Of a stretch of DNA of 64,000 nt, positions 6,427-15,107 are shown in pieces. A program made the position numbers and the translations under genes. Numbering within the stretch: position 1 is the stretch's first letter; each line of letters opens with the position of its first letter. The stretch comes from Sphingomonas sp. PR090111-T3T-6A (GTDB lineage Bacteria; Pseudomonadota; Alphaproteobacteria; Sphingomonadales; Sphingomonadaceae): the NCBI RefSeq assembly GCF_000383095.1, contig NZ_AORL01000021.1:434001-498000 (forward strand), given 5' to 3'. The notes beneath the pieces were generated by a model that worked only from the letters and a program-made list of their open reading frames with translations, had not been told where the DNA came from and searched no databases.

Positions 6427-7437
6427 TCAGTCGACAGGAGATACCGTCTGCTCGATCGCGCCGAAAATGCTGTGGCCGTGCGCGTCCTTCATCTCGATGC
6501 GAATGGTATCGCCATGCTGGAGGAAGGGCGTTTCCGCCTGGCCGCGCAGGATCGTCTCGACCGTGCGGATCTCCGCGATGCAGCTATAGCCGAGGCCGCC
6601 TTCCGCGATCGGCTTGCCGGGCGAATTGCCCTCGCCACGATTGGAGACGGTGCCCGAGCCGATCACGGTGCCGGCGCTCAGAGCGCGCGTCTTGGCGGCG
6701 TGGGCGACGAGCTGGCCGAAGTCGAAGGTCATGTCGACGCCGGCATCCGCCTTGCCGAACGCGGCCCCGTTCAGCGACACGAGCAGCGGCAGATGGAGCT
6801 TGCCGTCGCGCCAGGCGTCGCCGAGCGCATCCGGCGTCACCGCGGCAGGCGACAGGGCCGAGGCCGGCTTGGACTGGAAGAAGCCGAAGCCCTTGGCCAG
6901 CTCGTTCGGGATGAGGTTGCGTAGCGATACGTCGTTGACGAGGCAGACGAGGCGGATCGCCTCCAGCGCCTGCTCACGGCTGGCGCCCTGCGGCACATCG
7001 CCGACGATCACGGCGATCTCGGCCTCCAGATCGCAGCCCCATGCGGGATCGGCGAGCGGGATCGCGTCGCGTGCACCGAGGAAGCCGTCCGAGCCACCCT
7101 GATACATCAGCGGATCGGTCCAGAAGCTCTCGGGCATCTCGGCGCCGCGCGCGCGGCGGACCAGCTCGACATGGTTCACATAGGCAGAGCCATCCGCCCA
7201 CTGATAGGCGCGGGGCAGGGGGGCTGCGGCCTCATGCTCGTGGAAGCGCTCCATCGGGATCACTTCATGCGCGAGGTCGGTCGCGAGATTGGCGAGCGCG
7301 GGGCCGGCATGGTCCCAGTCGTCCAGCGCGGCCTGCAGCGTCGGCGCGATGTGGGTGGCGTCGGCATACCAGGCAAGGTTGTCCGAGACGACGACGAGGC
7401 GGCCATCCCGGCCGGCTTTGAGCGATGCGAGCTTCAT
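6427..7437 (-). CDS. Fumarylacetoacetate hydrolase family protein
   Basis: The last step of tyrosine degradation cleaves fumarylacetoacetate to fumarate and acetoacetate. The 336-residue protein has the FAH catalytic fold: YQGGSDGFLGARDAIPL, the metal-binding run CDLEAEIAVIVGDVPQ, and VNDVSLRNLIPNELAKGFGFFQSKP. The glycine-rich GSGTVSNRGEGNSPGKPI stretch near the C terminus is typical of the bacterial short-form FAH group. A two-domain N-terminal region of about 100 residues precedes it. Neighbouring phhB supports a place in aromatic amino acid breakdown, but other beta-diketones are possible substrates. Confidence 0.85.
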   Translation of the reverse strand: MKLASLKAGRDGRLVVVSDNLAWYADATHIAPTLQAALDDWDHAGPALANLATDLAHEVIPMERFHEHEAAAPLPRAYQWADGSAYVNHVELVRRARGAEMPESFWTDPLMYQGGSDGFLGARDAIPLADPAWGCDLEAEIAVIVGDVPQGASREQALEAIRLVCLVNDVSLRNLIPNELAKGFGFFQSKPASALSPAAVTPDALGDAWRDGKLHLPLLVSLNGAAFGKADAGVDMTFDFGQLVAHAAKTRALSAGTVIGSGTVSNRGEGNSPGKPIAEGGLGYSCIAEIRTVETILRGQAETPFLQHGDTIRIEMKDAHGHSIFGAIEQTVSPVD

Positions 7438-7495
7438 GCCCTCTCCTTATCCATTATGGCCCTTCTGCCTGCGGGGAAGGCCGCCGGCAACCGGA

Positions 7496-8017
7496 TTAGG
7501 CGGTTCGCTCTGGCACGGCGGCGGCGTCGGTCAGGATCGTGTCGCGGCTGGCGATCGCTTCCCACGGGAAGACGAACCAGTCCTTGGTCACGGTTCGGTC
7601 GATGATCTCCGCCTGATAGTCGACCTTCTCCATCGAACGGATATTGTCGATCATCACGGCGAAGCGGATGCTGCCCCTGGGTGGGGACGCCACAGCGAGC
7701 TGCTCGCGCAGATGCCGGATGGTGCGGCCGGTGTCGTTGATGTCGTCGACGAAAAGCAGCCGCTCGCCGTTCGCCGCCATCTGGCTGAGGCGGGCGAGAG
7801 GCTCGTCCGAGAAGCCGGGCACCTGCGCCGAATAATCGACCGAGAGCATCGGCCAGTCGGTCGCGTGGCTGAGGAAGGTGCTCGGCACCAGCCCACCGCG
7901 CCCGACGCCGATGATGAAGCTCGGCCGCCAGCCGCTCTTTTCCACCTGCGCCGCCAGCGTGCGGATCGACGTCACGAAATCTTCGTGGGGAATGAAGGTC
8001 AGGGTCGGTTGCGACAT
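7496..8017 (-). CDS. Type I phosphoribosyltransferase, purine salvage
   Basis: Type I phosphoribosyltransferases attach a nucleobase to PRPP. The 173-residue product shows the PRPP-binding loop LLFVDDINDTGRTI and the upstream IIGVGRGGLVPSTFLSH element that binds pyrophosphate. Its size and the WFVFPWE segment near the C terminus resemble the xanthine-guanine (Gpt-like) or hypoxanthine group. It begins 12 bases downstream of an adenine-deaminase-type gene on the same strand, so the pair may turn adenine into hypoxanthine and then IMP. The base specificity is inferred from that neighbour. Confidence 0.8.
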   Translation of the reverse strand: MSQPTLTFIPHEDFVTSIRTLAAQVEKSGWRPSFIIGVGRGGLVPSTFLSHATDWPMLSVDYSAQVPGFSDEPLARLSQMAANGERLLFVDDINDTGRTIRHLREQLAVASPPRGSIRFAVMIDNIRSMEKVDYQAEIIDRTVTKDWFVFPWEAIASRDTILTDAAAVPERTA

Positions 8018-8029
8018 CGGCTCTGTCCC

Positions 8030-9046
8030 TCAGGCGGCGGCGACATGGGCGGCGAGTGCCGCGAGATGGCGGGCGATGGCTTCGTCGGGCAGGAAGGAGC
8101 CGAGGAAGCTGTTGCGCGCCAGCGTCACGAAATCCTCGCGGCTGAGCTGCCCGGTGCCGGCCAGCGCGCGATAATTGTCGTTCACATAGCCGCCGAAATA
8201 GGCGGGATCGTCGGAATTGACCGTTGCACGGAGGCCCGCGTCGAGCATCCGCTTCATCGGGTGCGCGTCGATATGGTCGACGACACAGAGCTTGAGGTTG
8301 GAGAGTGGGCAGACCGTCAGCGTCATCGCTTCGCGGGCGAGGCGGGTGGTGAGCTGGCTATCTTCCAACGCGCGATTGCCATGATCCAGCCGGTCGATCT
8401 CCAGGATGTCGAGCGCCTGATGGACATAATCGGGCGGGCCTTCCTCGCCGGCATGGGCGACGCGCTTCAGGCCCATCGTGCCGGCGGCCGCGAAGACGCG
8501 GGCGAACTTCTCGGGCGGATGGCCCAACTCCGACGAATCGAGGCCGACGCCCGCGATGCGATCGAGGAAGGGCTCGGCGGCTTTCAGCGTCTGGAAGGCG
8601 GCTTCCTCGTCGAGATGGCGCAGGAAGCAGAGGATGAGCTTCGAGGTGAGGCCGTGCTTCTTCTCCGCCTCGATCATGCCGGCATTGAGGCCATTGAGCA
8701 CGGTCGCGAAGGGGATGCCGCGATCGGTGTGCGTCTGCGGATCGAAGAAGATCTCGGCATGGACGACATTATCGGCCGCCGCGCGATCGAAATAGGCGGT
8801 CGCGAGATCGCGGAAGTCATCTTCCTCGCGGAGCACCTGCGCGCCCTGATAATAGATGTCGAGAAAGTCCTGGAGCCGGCTGAACTGATAGGCGGCGCGC
8901 ACCTCCTCCACCGAAGCGAAGGGGATCGCGACCTTGTTGCGCTCGGCCAGCGCGAACATCAGCTCGGGTTCGAGCGATCCTTCGATGTGGAGGTGGAGTT
9001 CGGCCTTGGGCAGGCTGGCGGCGAAATCGGCGAGCGCGGTGGTCAT
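8030..9046 (-). CDS. Adenine/adenosine deaminase
   Basis: The enzyme hydrolytically removes the 6-amino group from adenine or adenosine. The 338-residue product starts at ATG 9046 and opens with LPKAELHLHIEGSLEPEL, which gives the two zinc-binding histidines. The central HAGEEGPPDYVHQAL and LDHGNRALED supply further catalytic residues, and the late NSDDPAYFGGYVNDNY carries the terminal aspartates. The SDDPAYFGGY variant is typical of adenine deaminases rather than classical adenosine deaminases, so adenine is the more likely substrate. Co-directional with the phosphoribosyltransferase 12 bases downstream. Confidence 0.88.
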   Translation of the reverse strand: MTTALADFAASLPKAELHLHIEGSLEPELMFALAERNKVAIPFASVEEVRAAYQFSRLQDFLDIYYQGAQVLREEDDFRDLATAYFDRAAADNVVHAEIFFDPQTHTDRGIPFATVLNGLNAGMIEAEKKHGLTSKLILCFLRHLDEEAAFQTLKAAEPFLDRIAGVGLDSSELGHPPEKFARVFAAAGTMGLKRVAHAGEEGPPDYVHQALDILEIDRLDHGNRALEDSQLTTRLAREAMTLTVCPLSNLKLCVVDHIDAHPMKRMLDAGLRATVNSDDPAYFGGYVNDNYRALAGTGQLSREDFVTLARNSFLGSFLPDEAIARHLAALAAHVAAA

Positions 9047-9137
9047 GCGCCTTGTTATCGCACCGCAGCGTCGCACGCGAGCCGTCCTGCCTCATTTTCC
9101 CTTGCGGCGGGCGATGGCGTCGCGACATTCCGGTGCC

Positions 9138-9731
9138 ATGATTCGTCGATCTCTCCTCCCGCTCCTCGCGCTCGCGGTGGCGTTCCCGGCCGCCGCCACA
9201 CCCCGTCCGACGCCGCCCGTCCGGGTGAAGATCGACACGACGGAGGGGCCGATCGTGATCGCGCTGGAGATGAAGCGCGCGCCGATCACCTCCAATAATT
9301 TCCTCGCTTATGTGGACCGGAAGCTGTTCGACAACACCAGCTTCTACCGGGCGGCGCGCGGCACCCCGAACACGAAGGAAGGCTTCGTCGAAGGTGGCAT
9401 CAACAATTCCATGGGCAAATCGCTGAAGCCCATCGCCCATGAGCCGACCAGCAAGACCGGCATCCACCATCTCGACGGTGTCGTCTCGATGGCACGGGAC
9501 GCGCCGGGGACGGCGATGGGGGATTTCTTCATCGTGGTGGGCGACGGCACCTATCTCGATGCCAGCAAGAAAGACCCCGGCTACGCGGCCTTTGGCCATG
9601 TGGTGAGCGGAATGCCGCTCGTCAAAAAGATGCTGGCGCAGCCGACCTACAAGGGCGGCTGGTCGAAGCAGACGGTGGGCCAGTCGATGACCCACCCGAT
9701 CAAGATATTGACCGCACGCCGCCTCCCCTGA
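9138..9731 (+). CDS. Periplasmic cyclophilin-type peptidyl-prolyl isomerase
   Basis: Cyclophilins catalyse cis-trans isomerisation of prolyl bonds. ATG 9138 gives a clean signal peptide (LLPLLALAVAFPAAA), and the mature part starts near TPRPTPPVRVKIDTTEGPI. The cyclophilin core is present: NNFLAYVDRKLFDNTSFYRA, then GVVSMARDAPGTAMGDFFIVV, then GYAAFGHVVSGMPLVKKM. The active-site arginine is in FYRA. Length (197) is normal for a bacterial PpiA type. An ATG 24 bases upstream would spoil the signal peptide and was not chosen. A hairpin follows the stop. Confidence 0.88.
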   Translation: MIRRSLLPLLALAVAFPAAATPRPTPPVRVKIDTTEGPIVIALEMKRAPITSNNFLAYVDRKLFDNTSFYRAARGTPNTKEGFVEGGINNSMGKSLKPIAHEPTSKTGIHHLDGVVSMARDAPGTAMGDFFIVVGDGTYLDASKKDPGYAAFGHVVSGMPLVKKMLAQPTYKGGWSKQTVGQSMTHPIKILTARRLP

Positions 9732-9734
9732 GGC

Positions 9735-9760
9735 GGAGGGGGCGAAGCGCTGCCCCCTCC
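9735..9760. terminator. Hairpin between convergent ppi and desaturase genes
   Basis: A 9-bp perfect stem (GGAGGGGGC with GCCCCCTCC) and an 8-base loop, located between the convergent cyclophilin and desaturase stops. No U tract is evident, so it is either a weak terminator or an RNA-stabilising hairpin. Confidence 0.5.
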
Positions 9761-9769
9761 TGCATCGCG

Positions 9770-10930
9770 TCAGGCGGCCGCCGTGCTGGCGCCGAGCTGC
9801 TTGCCGACGGCGTGCAACACAAGGCGATGCGCGCGGTCGACAATCTCCTCCATCGACGGCGTCTTGGCGAAGAGCTTGCGCGCCTCGACCAGCATGTCCT
9901 CCCGGCTCGGCATATGCGAGGCCACCTCCGCCCAGCGCGCGGCGACCCGCTCATGCGCATGGTCGAGCGCTTCGAGCAGCGCCGCCAGCTCATAGTCCGG
10001 CAGCACGGAGCGCAGCGAATGCGCGATCCGTTCGGGGTTGTAGCGCTCGGCCAGCCGCGTCGCGGAGCGGCCGATGATCTTGGTGCCGAGCCGCTGCTCA
10101 TTGCGGATCACGGCGATGGGCGGCGGCTTCAACCCGTCGACGATCCGCGCGATGCTCAGTCCGCGCAGGATGTAGAAGGTGAGGTCCACCTCCCACCAGC
10201 GGAAGCCCTGCCGGGCGCTGCTCTGGAAGGCGTGATGGTTGTTGTGCCAGCCTTCGCCCATGGTGAGGATGGCGAGGATCGGGTTGTTGCGGGAATCGTC
10301 GCCGGTCACATAGCGCTGCGTGCCGCGGACGTGCGCGAGCGAGTTGATGCAGAAGGTCGCGTGGTAGACGAGCACCGTGCTCCACACGAAGCCGACCACC
10401 AGGCCCGACCAGCCCGCCACCAGCCAGCACAGCGTACCGAGCGCGATGCCGGGCACCCATTCGTGGCGATGGAGCCAGCGCAGCTCGGGATATTTGGTGA
10501 GGTCCGGCACGACATCGAGATCGGCGGTGTCGTGCTGGCGCGCGAAGATCCAGCCGAGATGGCTGTAGATGAAGCCGGTCAGGCGCGGGGAGTGCACGTC
10601 CGCGTCTGTGTCGGAATGCTGGTGGTGGTGGCGATGCTTCGCGGCCCACCAGAGGACGCTCTTCTGGAAGGTGCTCTGCGCGATCAGGGCCAGCACGAAC
10701 TGGAAGACCCGGCTCGTCGTATAGGCGCGATGCGAGAAATAGCGGTGATAGCCCGCCGTCACCCCGAACATCCGCAGCCAGTAGAGCCCGAAGCACAGCC
10801 ACAGCGCGGGCACGCTGACGCCGGTCCAGAAGGCGGCGAAGCAGGCGAGGTGGATCAGGAGGAAAGGGATGGCTGAGGGGTAGATGATGTCGTGGTCATG
10901 GCGGGCTTTGTGGAGGGGATATTGATTCAT
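9770..10930 (-). CDS. Acyl-CoA delta-9 fatty acid desaturase
   Basis: Membrane di-iron desaturases introduce a double bond into fatty acyl-CoA chains. The three histidine boxes are all present: HRYFSH near residue 62, HRHHHQHSD near 100 and HNNHH near 236. Four hydrophobic segments lie in the expected pairs. ATG 10930 (MNQYPLHKAR) is taken as start; the frame reaches a few codons further. The C terminus has an extra soluble helical domain of about 100 residues (from near DYELAALLEALDHAHERVA) that most bacterial desaturases lack. It may aid regulation or partner binding; that is inference. Confidence 0.9.
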   Translation of the reverse strand: MNQYPLHKARHDHDIIYPSAIPFLLIHLACFAAFWTGVSVPALWLCFGLYWLRMFGVTAGYHRYFSHRAYTTSRVFQFVLALIAQSTFQKSVLWWAAKHRHHHQHSDTDADVHSPRLTGFIYSHLGWIFARQHDTADLDVVPDLTKYPELRWLHRHEWVPGIALGTLCWLVAGWSGLVVGFVWSTVLVYHATFCINSLAHVRGTQRYVTGDDSRNNPILAILTMGEGWHNNHHAFQSSARQGFRWWEVDLTFYILRGLSIARIVDGLKPPPIAVIRNEQRLGTKIIGRSATRLAERYNPERIAHSLRSVLPDYELAALLEALDHAHERVAARWAEVASHMPSREDMLVEARKLFAKTPSMEEIVDRAHRLVLHAVGKQLGASTAAA

Positions 10931-11026
10931 CGCGGTGGCCCCATAGCGCATCCGCGATGAACAAGCCTCATGCCTTTTGTGCAGGGGGCCTGGAAGCCCA
11001 CCACGTCCGCAGACGGCCGCAGCGGC

Positions 11027-11545
11027 TTAACGTCCGGGCGGCATGAGGCCCGAGAGCGCCGTCGTTTCCGCCTCATCGAGCGCCTGCACCTGCTCGAACG
11101 CCTGGTTCGCGGCTACGGCTTGACCGGTATTCTCTTCGGTCGGAGCGCTGCTGCGTGCCGCGTCGAGATCGGAAAGCGCCCGCGCGACGGGGGCCCGTGC
11201 CGCCTCGATCCGGGAGAGGGATGTCTGCGCGGCGGTCCACGCGTCGCTGCCTCGTGACGCGTCTCGGCCGCGTTCGAGTGTCTCGCGCTCCCGCTTCAGG
11301 GTTTCCTGGAAGGTCGCGTCGTCGGTGCGCGCCTGCGCGATGATCGGAGCATAGCTGGCCAATGCGTTGGGATCGGCGATGGCCGGGGCAGCCGCGGGGC
11401 GCGCGGGTTCGGCGAGCGACAGGGATTCGATCGGCCGGGGCGCAAGCGACGGATAGCCGGATTCCGGGCCGGTACACGCGGCCGATGCCAGAAGGAGAGG
11501 CAGAATCGCGATGCCGCGCGCGCGGAGCTTGGAAGGGCTGGACAT
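11027..11545 (-). CDS. Putative lipoprotein with helical domain
   Basis: The 172-residue product has a lipobox (LLLASAAC, cysteine at residue 24) after a short basic N terminus, so it is probably lipidated and held in the envelope. The mature part has a Pro/Ala linker, then long charged helices (ETLKRERETLERGRDA, RIEAARAPVARALSDLDAA) likely to form a coiled coil. No known catalytic motif was recognised. It stands alone between the desaturase and tRNA-Arg. Function unknown. Confidence 0.7.
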   Translation of the reverse strand: MSSPSKLRARGIAILPLLLASAACTGPESGYPSLAPRPIESLSLAEPARPAAAPAIADPNALASYAPIIAQARTDDATFQETLKRERETLERGRDASRGSDAWTAAQTSLSRIEAARAPVARALSDLDAARSSAPTEENTGQAVAANQAFEQVQALDEAETTALSGLMPPGR

Positions 11546-11627
11546 GGTTTCGGTCTAGGGGCGTGGATTTCTTGTCGCAATGGGGTTGCGCGTTCGCGAA
11601 ACCCCTTATAGAGACCCGCCTCGCAGC

Positions 11628-11704
11628 GCGCCCGTAGCTCAGCTGGATAGAGCATCAGACTACGAATCTGAGGGTCGGACGTTCGAATCGTTCCGGGCGC
11701 GCCA
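11628..11704 (+). tRNA. tRNA-Arg (ACG)
   Basis: A full cloverleaf can be folded over 77 bases. The acceptor stem GCGCCCG pairs with CGGGCGC, and the D arm contains AGCTCAGCTGGATAGAGC. The anticodon stem CAGA/TCTG encloses loop CTACGAA, giving anticodon ACG, which decodes CGN arginine codons after A34 deamination. The T arm contains GTTCGAATC. CCA is encoded at 11702-11704. TTGCGC and TATAGA upstream (11586-11616) could be promoter elements but their spacing is short. Confidence 0.95.
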
Positions 11705-11740
11705 AATTCCGACATACGCTGCGTACCTATCGCCCGATGA

Positions 11741-12346
11741 GCTTCATCGGACGGCGGCCTGCGCGCTAAAGCGGTCGCACTCTCCATCGCCCCCCGGAAC
11801 TGCCTCATCATCGATGCCTTCACCCGGATGCGCGGGAAGGACTTGCACCTCGATATTCTGGGCGACGGCCCGCTACGAAAATGTCTCGAAGAGCATGTGC
11901 AGGCGCTGGGCATGAGCCGACAGATTCGCTTCCTCGGATTCCAGCCGTCACCATACGACCACATGGAACAGGCCGACCTGCTGGCGCTCTCATCCGATCG
12001 GGAGGGATTGCCGACCGTTCTCATCGAGGCGCTTCATGCCGGGCTTGCGGTCGTCAGCACCGATTGCGGGGACGGGGTGCGGGAAATCCTGATGAACGGT
12101 CGCCACGGAACGATCGTGCCGACCGGAGACGCCGCCGCGCTCGCCGCTGCCATTGAGAGGCAACTGATCTGCCCTCCCGACCCCGACGGTCAGCGAGCGG
12201 CGGCGCGGCGCTTCGACCCCGACAGGATTGCCGGAGAGTTCCTCGCCGCGCTTGGGCTAAGCGACGCGGACGTGGCTCAAAACCAGCCCCTCACGCCTGC
12301 CACGAAACTCGTCGAGGATATCTTGTCGCCGTCGGCACGGGCATAG
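11741..12346 (+). pseudogene. Truncated GT4-type glycosyltransferase
   Basis: The frame is open from 11741, after an in-frame TGA at 11738-11740, and encodes only the C-terminal Rossmann half of a GT-B glycosyltransferase. It contains LHLDILGDGPLRKCLEEHV, RFLGFQPSPYDHMEQADLLA, the nucleotide-sugar motif DREGLPTVLIEALHAGLAVV and REILMNGRHGTIVPTGD. The acceptor-binding N-terminal half (about 180 residues) is absent, and no start codon with a ribosome site precedes the first recognisable part; the ATG at 11828 is inside the domain. The last 23 codons run antisense through the end of copB. It begins 37 bases after the CCA end of tRNA-Arg, pointing to a rearrangement at that tRNA. Confidence 0.75.
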
Positions 12347-13341
12347 TCGGCGCTTTTGCCCGTCTTGCGCTCCCAACTCACGCCGACATAGGGGGCAAAC
12401 TCCCGACGGACCTCATAACGCAGCCTCAAACCGAGTTCGGCGTCGACCAGCCCCGCGCCATAGCGATCCTGTGGCACATCCTGAGCGGAGAGGTTGAGTT
12501 CGACGCGAGGCTGGAGGAGGAGCCGCTGCGTGATCCGCTGGTCGTACAACGCTTCGATCCGGCCCAGCACGTCGCCGCGTGTCGAGACGAACAGCGCGGC
12601 TTCCGTCTCGAACCTGTAGGGGGAGAGGCCCTCGATACCCAGCGCTGCATAGGTTCGCGAGGGGGAGGGGCGGATATCCTGCCGCACACCGAGTTGAAGG
12701 TTGTAATAGGGGCCGATGGCGCGCCCATAGAGCGCCTGCACCTCGGCATGATCGACGCCGTTGTGGAACCGGCCTTCGCCTTCGCTCTTGATCCAGAGGC
12801 GGTTGATGTCGCCTCCGACGAAGCCCTCTGCATCCCAGCGATAGCCTTCATGTCCCTGCTGGGCCTGGATCTCCGCGATATTGAAGAGCAGTTGATGCTG
12901 AAGCCCGCCGCCATCCTCCCGCATCATCTGATGGCGCGAGCGCTCCATGTCGGCCGGAGCATAGAAACGGTCCGCATAATGATCCATCGGTGCTGATGGT
13001 GCCGGCGCGTTGCCTGCGGGGAGTGCGGTGCCCGTCATCGTCATGCCGTCCATCACGGTCATATCACGGGGTGCCGAGGGCTCGGACATGTCCATACCCG
13101 GCATCGACGACATGTCGTGTGGCGGTGGCATGCTCATGCCGCCATGATCGTGGGACATCGCATGATGAGGCGCGGCCTTGGCCGCCGGCTTCGCGGGTGG
13201 AGCCTTTCGACCATGCACCGGCGCCTTGGATGGCGCCGGCTTCGGCATGGCCATGCCAGGCATCCCCGGCATGGATTGCGCAATACAGGGCGCGGCGAGG
13301 CCCGACATGATCGCGCCGAGCAGCAGACGGAGGCGGCTCAT
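12277..13341 (-). CDS. copB: Copper resistance protein B
   Basis: CopB is an outer-membrane beta-barrel-type protein that works with the CopA oxidase in copper tolerance. The 354-residue product from ATG 13341 begins with a signal peptide (LLGAIMSGLAAPCIAQ). A histidine/methionine-rich copper-binding region follows (SMPGMPGMAMP, HHAMSHDHGGMSMPP, SSMPGMDMS). The conserved barrel domain runs from DRFYAPADMERSRHQMMRED to the terminal FVAGVRGWF, with a C-terminal phenylalanine as in outer-membrane proteins. The start overlaps the copA stop by four bases (ATGA), which decides it over a longer frame. copA-copB form one operon. Confidence 0.92.
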   Translation of the reverse strand: MSRLRLLLGAIMSGLAAPCIAQSMPGMPGMAMPKPAPSKAPVHGRKAPPAKPAAKAAPHHAMSHDHGGMSMPPPHDMSSMPGMDMSEPSAPRDMTVMDGMTMTGTALPAGNAPAPSAPMDHYADRFYAPADMERSRHQMMREDGGGLQHQLLFNIAEIQAQQGHEGYRWDAEGFVGGDINRLWIKSEGEGRFHNGVDHAEVQALYGRAIGPYYNLQLGVRQDIRPSPSRTYAALGIEGLSPYRFETEAALFVSTRGDVLGRIEALYDQRITQRLLLQPRVELNLSAQDVPQDRYGAGLVDAELGLRLRYEVRREFAPYVGVSWERKTGKSADYARADGDKISSTSFVAGVRGWF

Positions 13342-15065
13342 GCCGCGTCTCCCGAGGAGCGGACGCTCACGACGCGCATCATGCCGGCGGTCATGTGATA
13401 GAGCAGATGGCAATGGAACGCCCAGTCGCCGGGGGCATCGGCAGTGAGATCGAAGCTCAGCGTCCCGCCCGGCTGGACCAGCACCGTATGCTTGCGCGGG
13501 GCATGATCGCCATGGCCCGTCACCAGCTCGAAGAAATGGCCGTGGAGGTGGATGGGGTGGCCCATCATCGTGTCGTTGATGAGCGTCACCCGCACCCGTT
13601 CGCCCTGCGTGAAGGGGATAGGCTCCATCGTGTCCGACATGGCCTTGCCGTCGAACGACCACATGAAGCGTTCCATGTTGCCGGTCAGGTGAATCTCGAT
13701 CGAGCGGGAGGGGGCGCGGGTATCGGGATTGCGATCGAACGCCATCAGATCGCGATAGGTGAGCACGCGATGCCCGGCATCGGCGAGCCCCACGCCGGGG
13801 TCCCCCGTCCGATCGACGGGCATGGGGGCGAGCGTCTGCACGCCGGGGCCGCGCTTCACCTGTGGGGCATGGGCGAAATTGCGCATGCTCATGTCCATGC
13901 CGCCCATATCGCTCATGTCGCCGTCCATAGAGCCCATGCCCATGTCGGCCATGGAAAGCAGCGGGCGCTTCCGCAGCGGCGGCACCTCCGCCGTCATGCC
14001 CGCGCGCGGGGCGAGCGTCGCCCGCGCCATGCCGGATCGGTCGATGCTCTCGGCGATCAGCGTGTAGGCGCGATCGTCCGGCGGCGTGACGATCGCGTCA
14101 TAGGTTTCGGCGATGCCGATCTGGAACTCGTCGACCTCGACCGGATGAACGTCCTGCCCGTCCGCCTGAACCACCGTCATCGGCAGGCCGGGGATGCGCA
14201 GGTTGAAGGTCGTCATCGACGAAGCGTTGATGATGCGCAGGCGGACGCGCTCACCGGGCTCGAAGAGCCCGGTCCAGTTATCCTGCGGGCCATGGCCGTT
14301 GACGAGATAAGTGTAGGCCGCCCCCGTGACATCGGCGATGTCGGTGGGTTCCATCCGCATCCCGCCCCATTTCAGGCGTTCGGCAAGGGGCTGGTCCTTG
14401 CCCGTCAGCAGGCCGGAGAGCGTCTGCTGCTCCCGGTTATAATATTCGGGCATCAGCTTGAGGTGACGGAAGATCGCCTCCGGCGCTTCATGGCTATGGT
14501 CGGAGAGCAGGATGACATGCTCGCGGTCGAAGGGAGCTCGCTCGGCGCCGGCCGGATCGATCACCAGCGGGCCGTAAAGGCCGAGCTGCTCCTGAAAGCC
14601 AGAATGGCTGTGATACCAGTAGGTGCCGGCCTGCCGGATCGGGAACTCGTACACGAAAGTGGATCGTGCGCGGATGCCGGGGAAGGAGATGCCGGGCACC
14701 CCATCGAACTGCGCCGGCACCAGCAAGCCATGCCAGTGGATCGAGCTGTCTTCGTCGAGATCGTTGATGACGCGCAGGCGGACTTTCTGCCCTTCGCGCA
14801 GGCGGATGAGCGGCGCGGGCGCAGAGCCGTTGATGCCGACGGCGCGCGAAGGACGGCCATCGATCCGCATCGTCTGGCGGGCGATGCGCAGGGTGATCTC
14901 CTCGCCGGAAAGCACGGTCGGTTCGCCCGTGATGCCGGGAGAAATTCGCGCGGCCCATGCCGGCATCCAGGCCGCCGCGCCGCCAGCCAGGGTGGCGCCG
15001 AGCAGCAGCCGTCGCCGGTCGATGATCCACCGGGGATTGAGGGCGCGTGTCGTGCTGGAAGTCAT
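13338..15065 (-). CDS. copA: Multicopper oxidase, copper resistance protein A
   Basis: CopA-type oxidases oxidise Cu(I) to less toxic Cu(II) in the periplasm. The 575-residue product has a twin-arginine signal (DRRRLLLG near residues 16-23) for folded export. The copper sites are complete: IHWHGLLVP and YWYHSHSGFQEQ in the N-terminal cupredoxin domain, HPIHLHGHFFE and HCHLLYHMTAGMM at the C terminus. The cysteine and flanking histidines of the type 1 centre are in the last motif. A methionine-rich insert (ADMGMGSMDGDMSDMGGMDM, near residues 370-390) is typical of copper-handling members. ATG 15065 is used. A CueR-like promoter dyad lies upstream. Confidence 0.94.
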   Translation of the reverse strand: MTSSTTRALNPRWIIDRRRLLLGATLAGGAAAWMPAWAARISPGITGEPTVLSGEEITLRIARQTMRIDGRPSRAVGINGSAPAPLIRLREGQKVRLRVINDLDEDSSIHWHGLLVPAQFDGVPGISFPGIRARSTFVYEFPIRQAGTYWYHSHSGFQEQLGLYGPLVIDPAGAERAPFDREHVILLSDHSHEAPEAIFRHLKLMPEYYNREQQTLSGLLTGKDQPLAERLKWGGMRMEPTDIADVTGAAYTYLVNGHGPQDNWTGLFEPGERVRLRIINASSMTTFNLRIPGLPMTVVQADGQDVHPVEVDEFQIGIAETYDAIVTPPDDRAYTLIAESIDRSGMARATLAPRAGMTAEVPPLRKRPLLSMADMGMGSMDGDMSDMGGMDMSMRNFAHAPQVKRGPGVQTLAPMPVDRTGDPGVGLADAGHRVLTYRDLMAFDRNPDTRAPSRSIEIHLTGNMERFMWSFDGKAMSDTMEPIPFTQGERVRVTLINDTMMGHPIHLHGHFFELVTGHGDHAPRKHTVLVQPGGTLSFDLTADAPGDWAFHCHLLYHMTAGMMRVVSVRSSGDAA

Positions 15066-15107
15066 CAAAAACCGGTCCTGTCGTCCTTCACCGCGAACCC
15101 GATGGGG

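Noticed and set aside
7289-9298. 669-codon open frame on the plus strand
   Set aside because: Runs antisense through the phosphoribosyltransferase and deaminase genes, both well supported; no domain in this frame.
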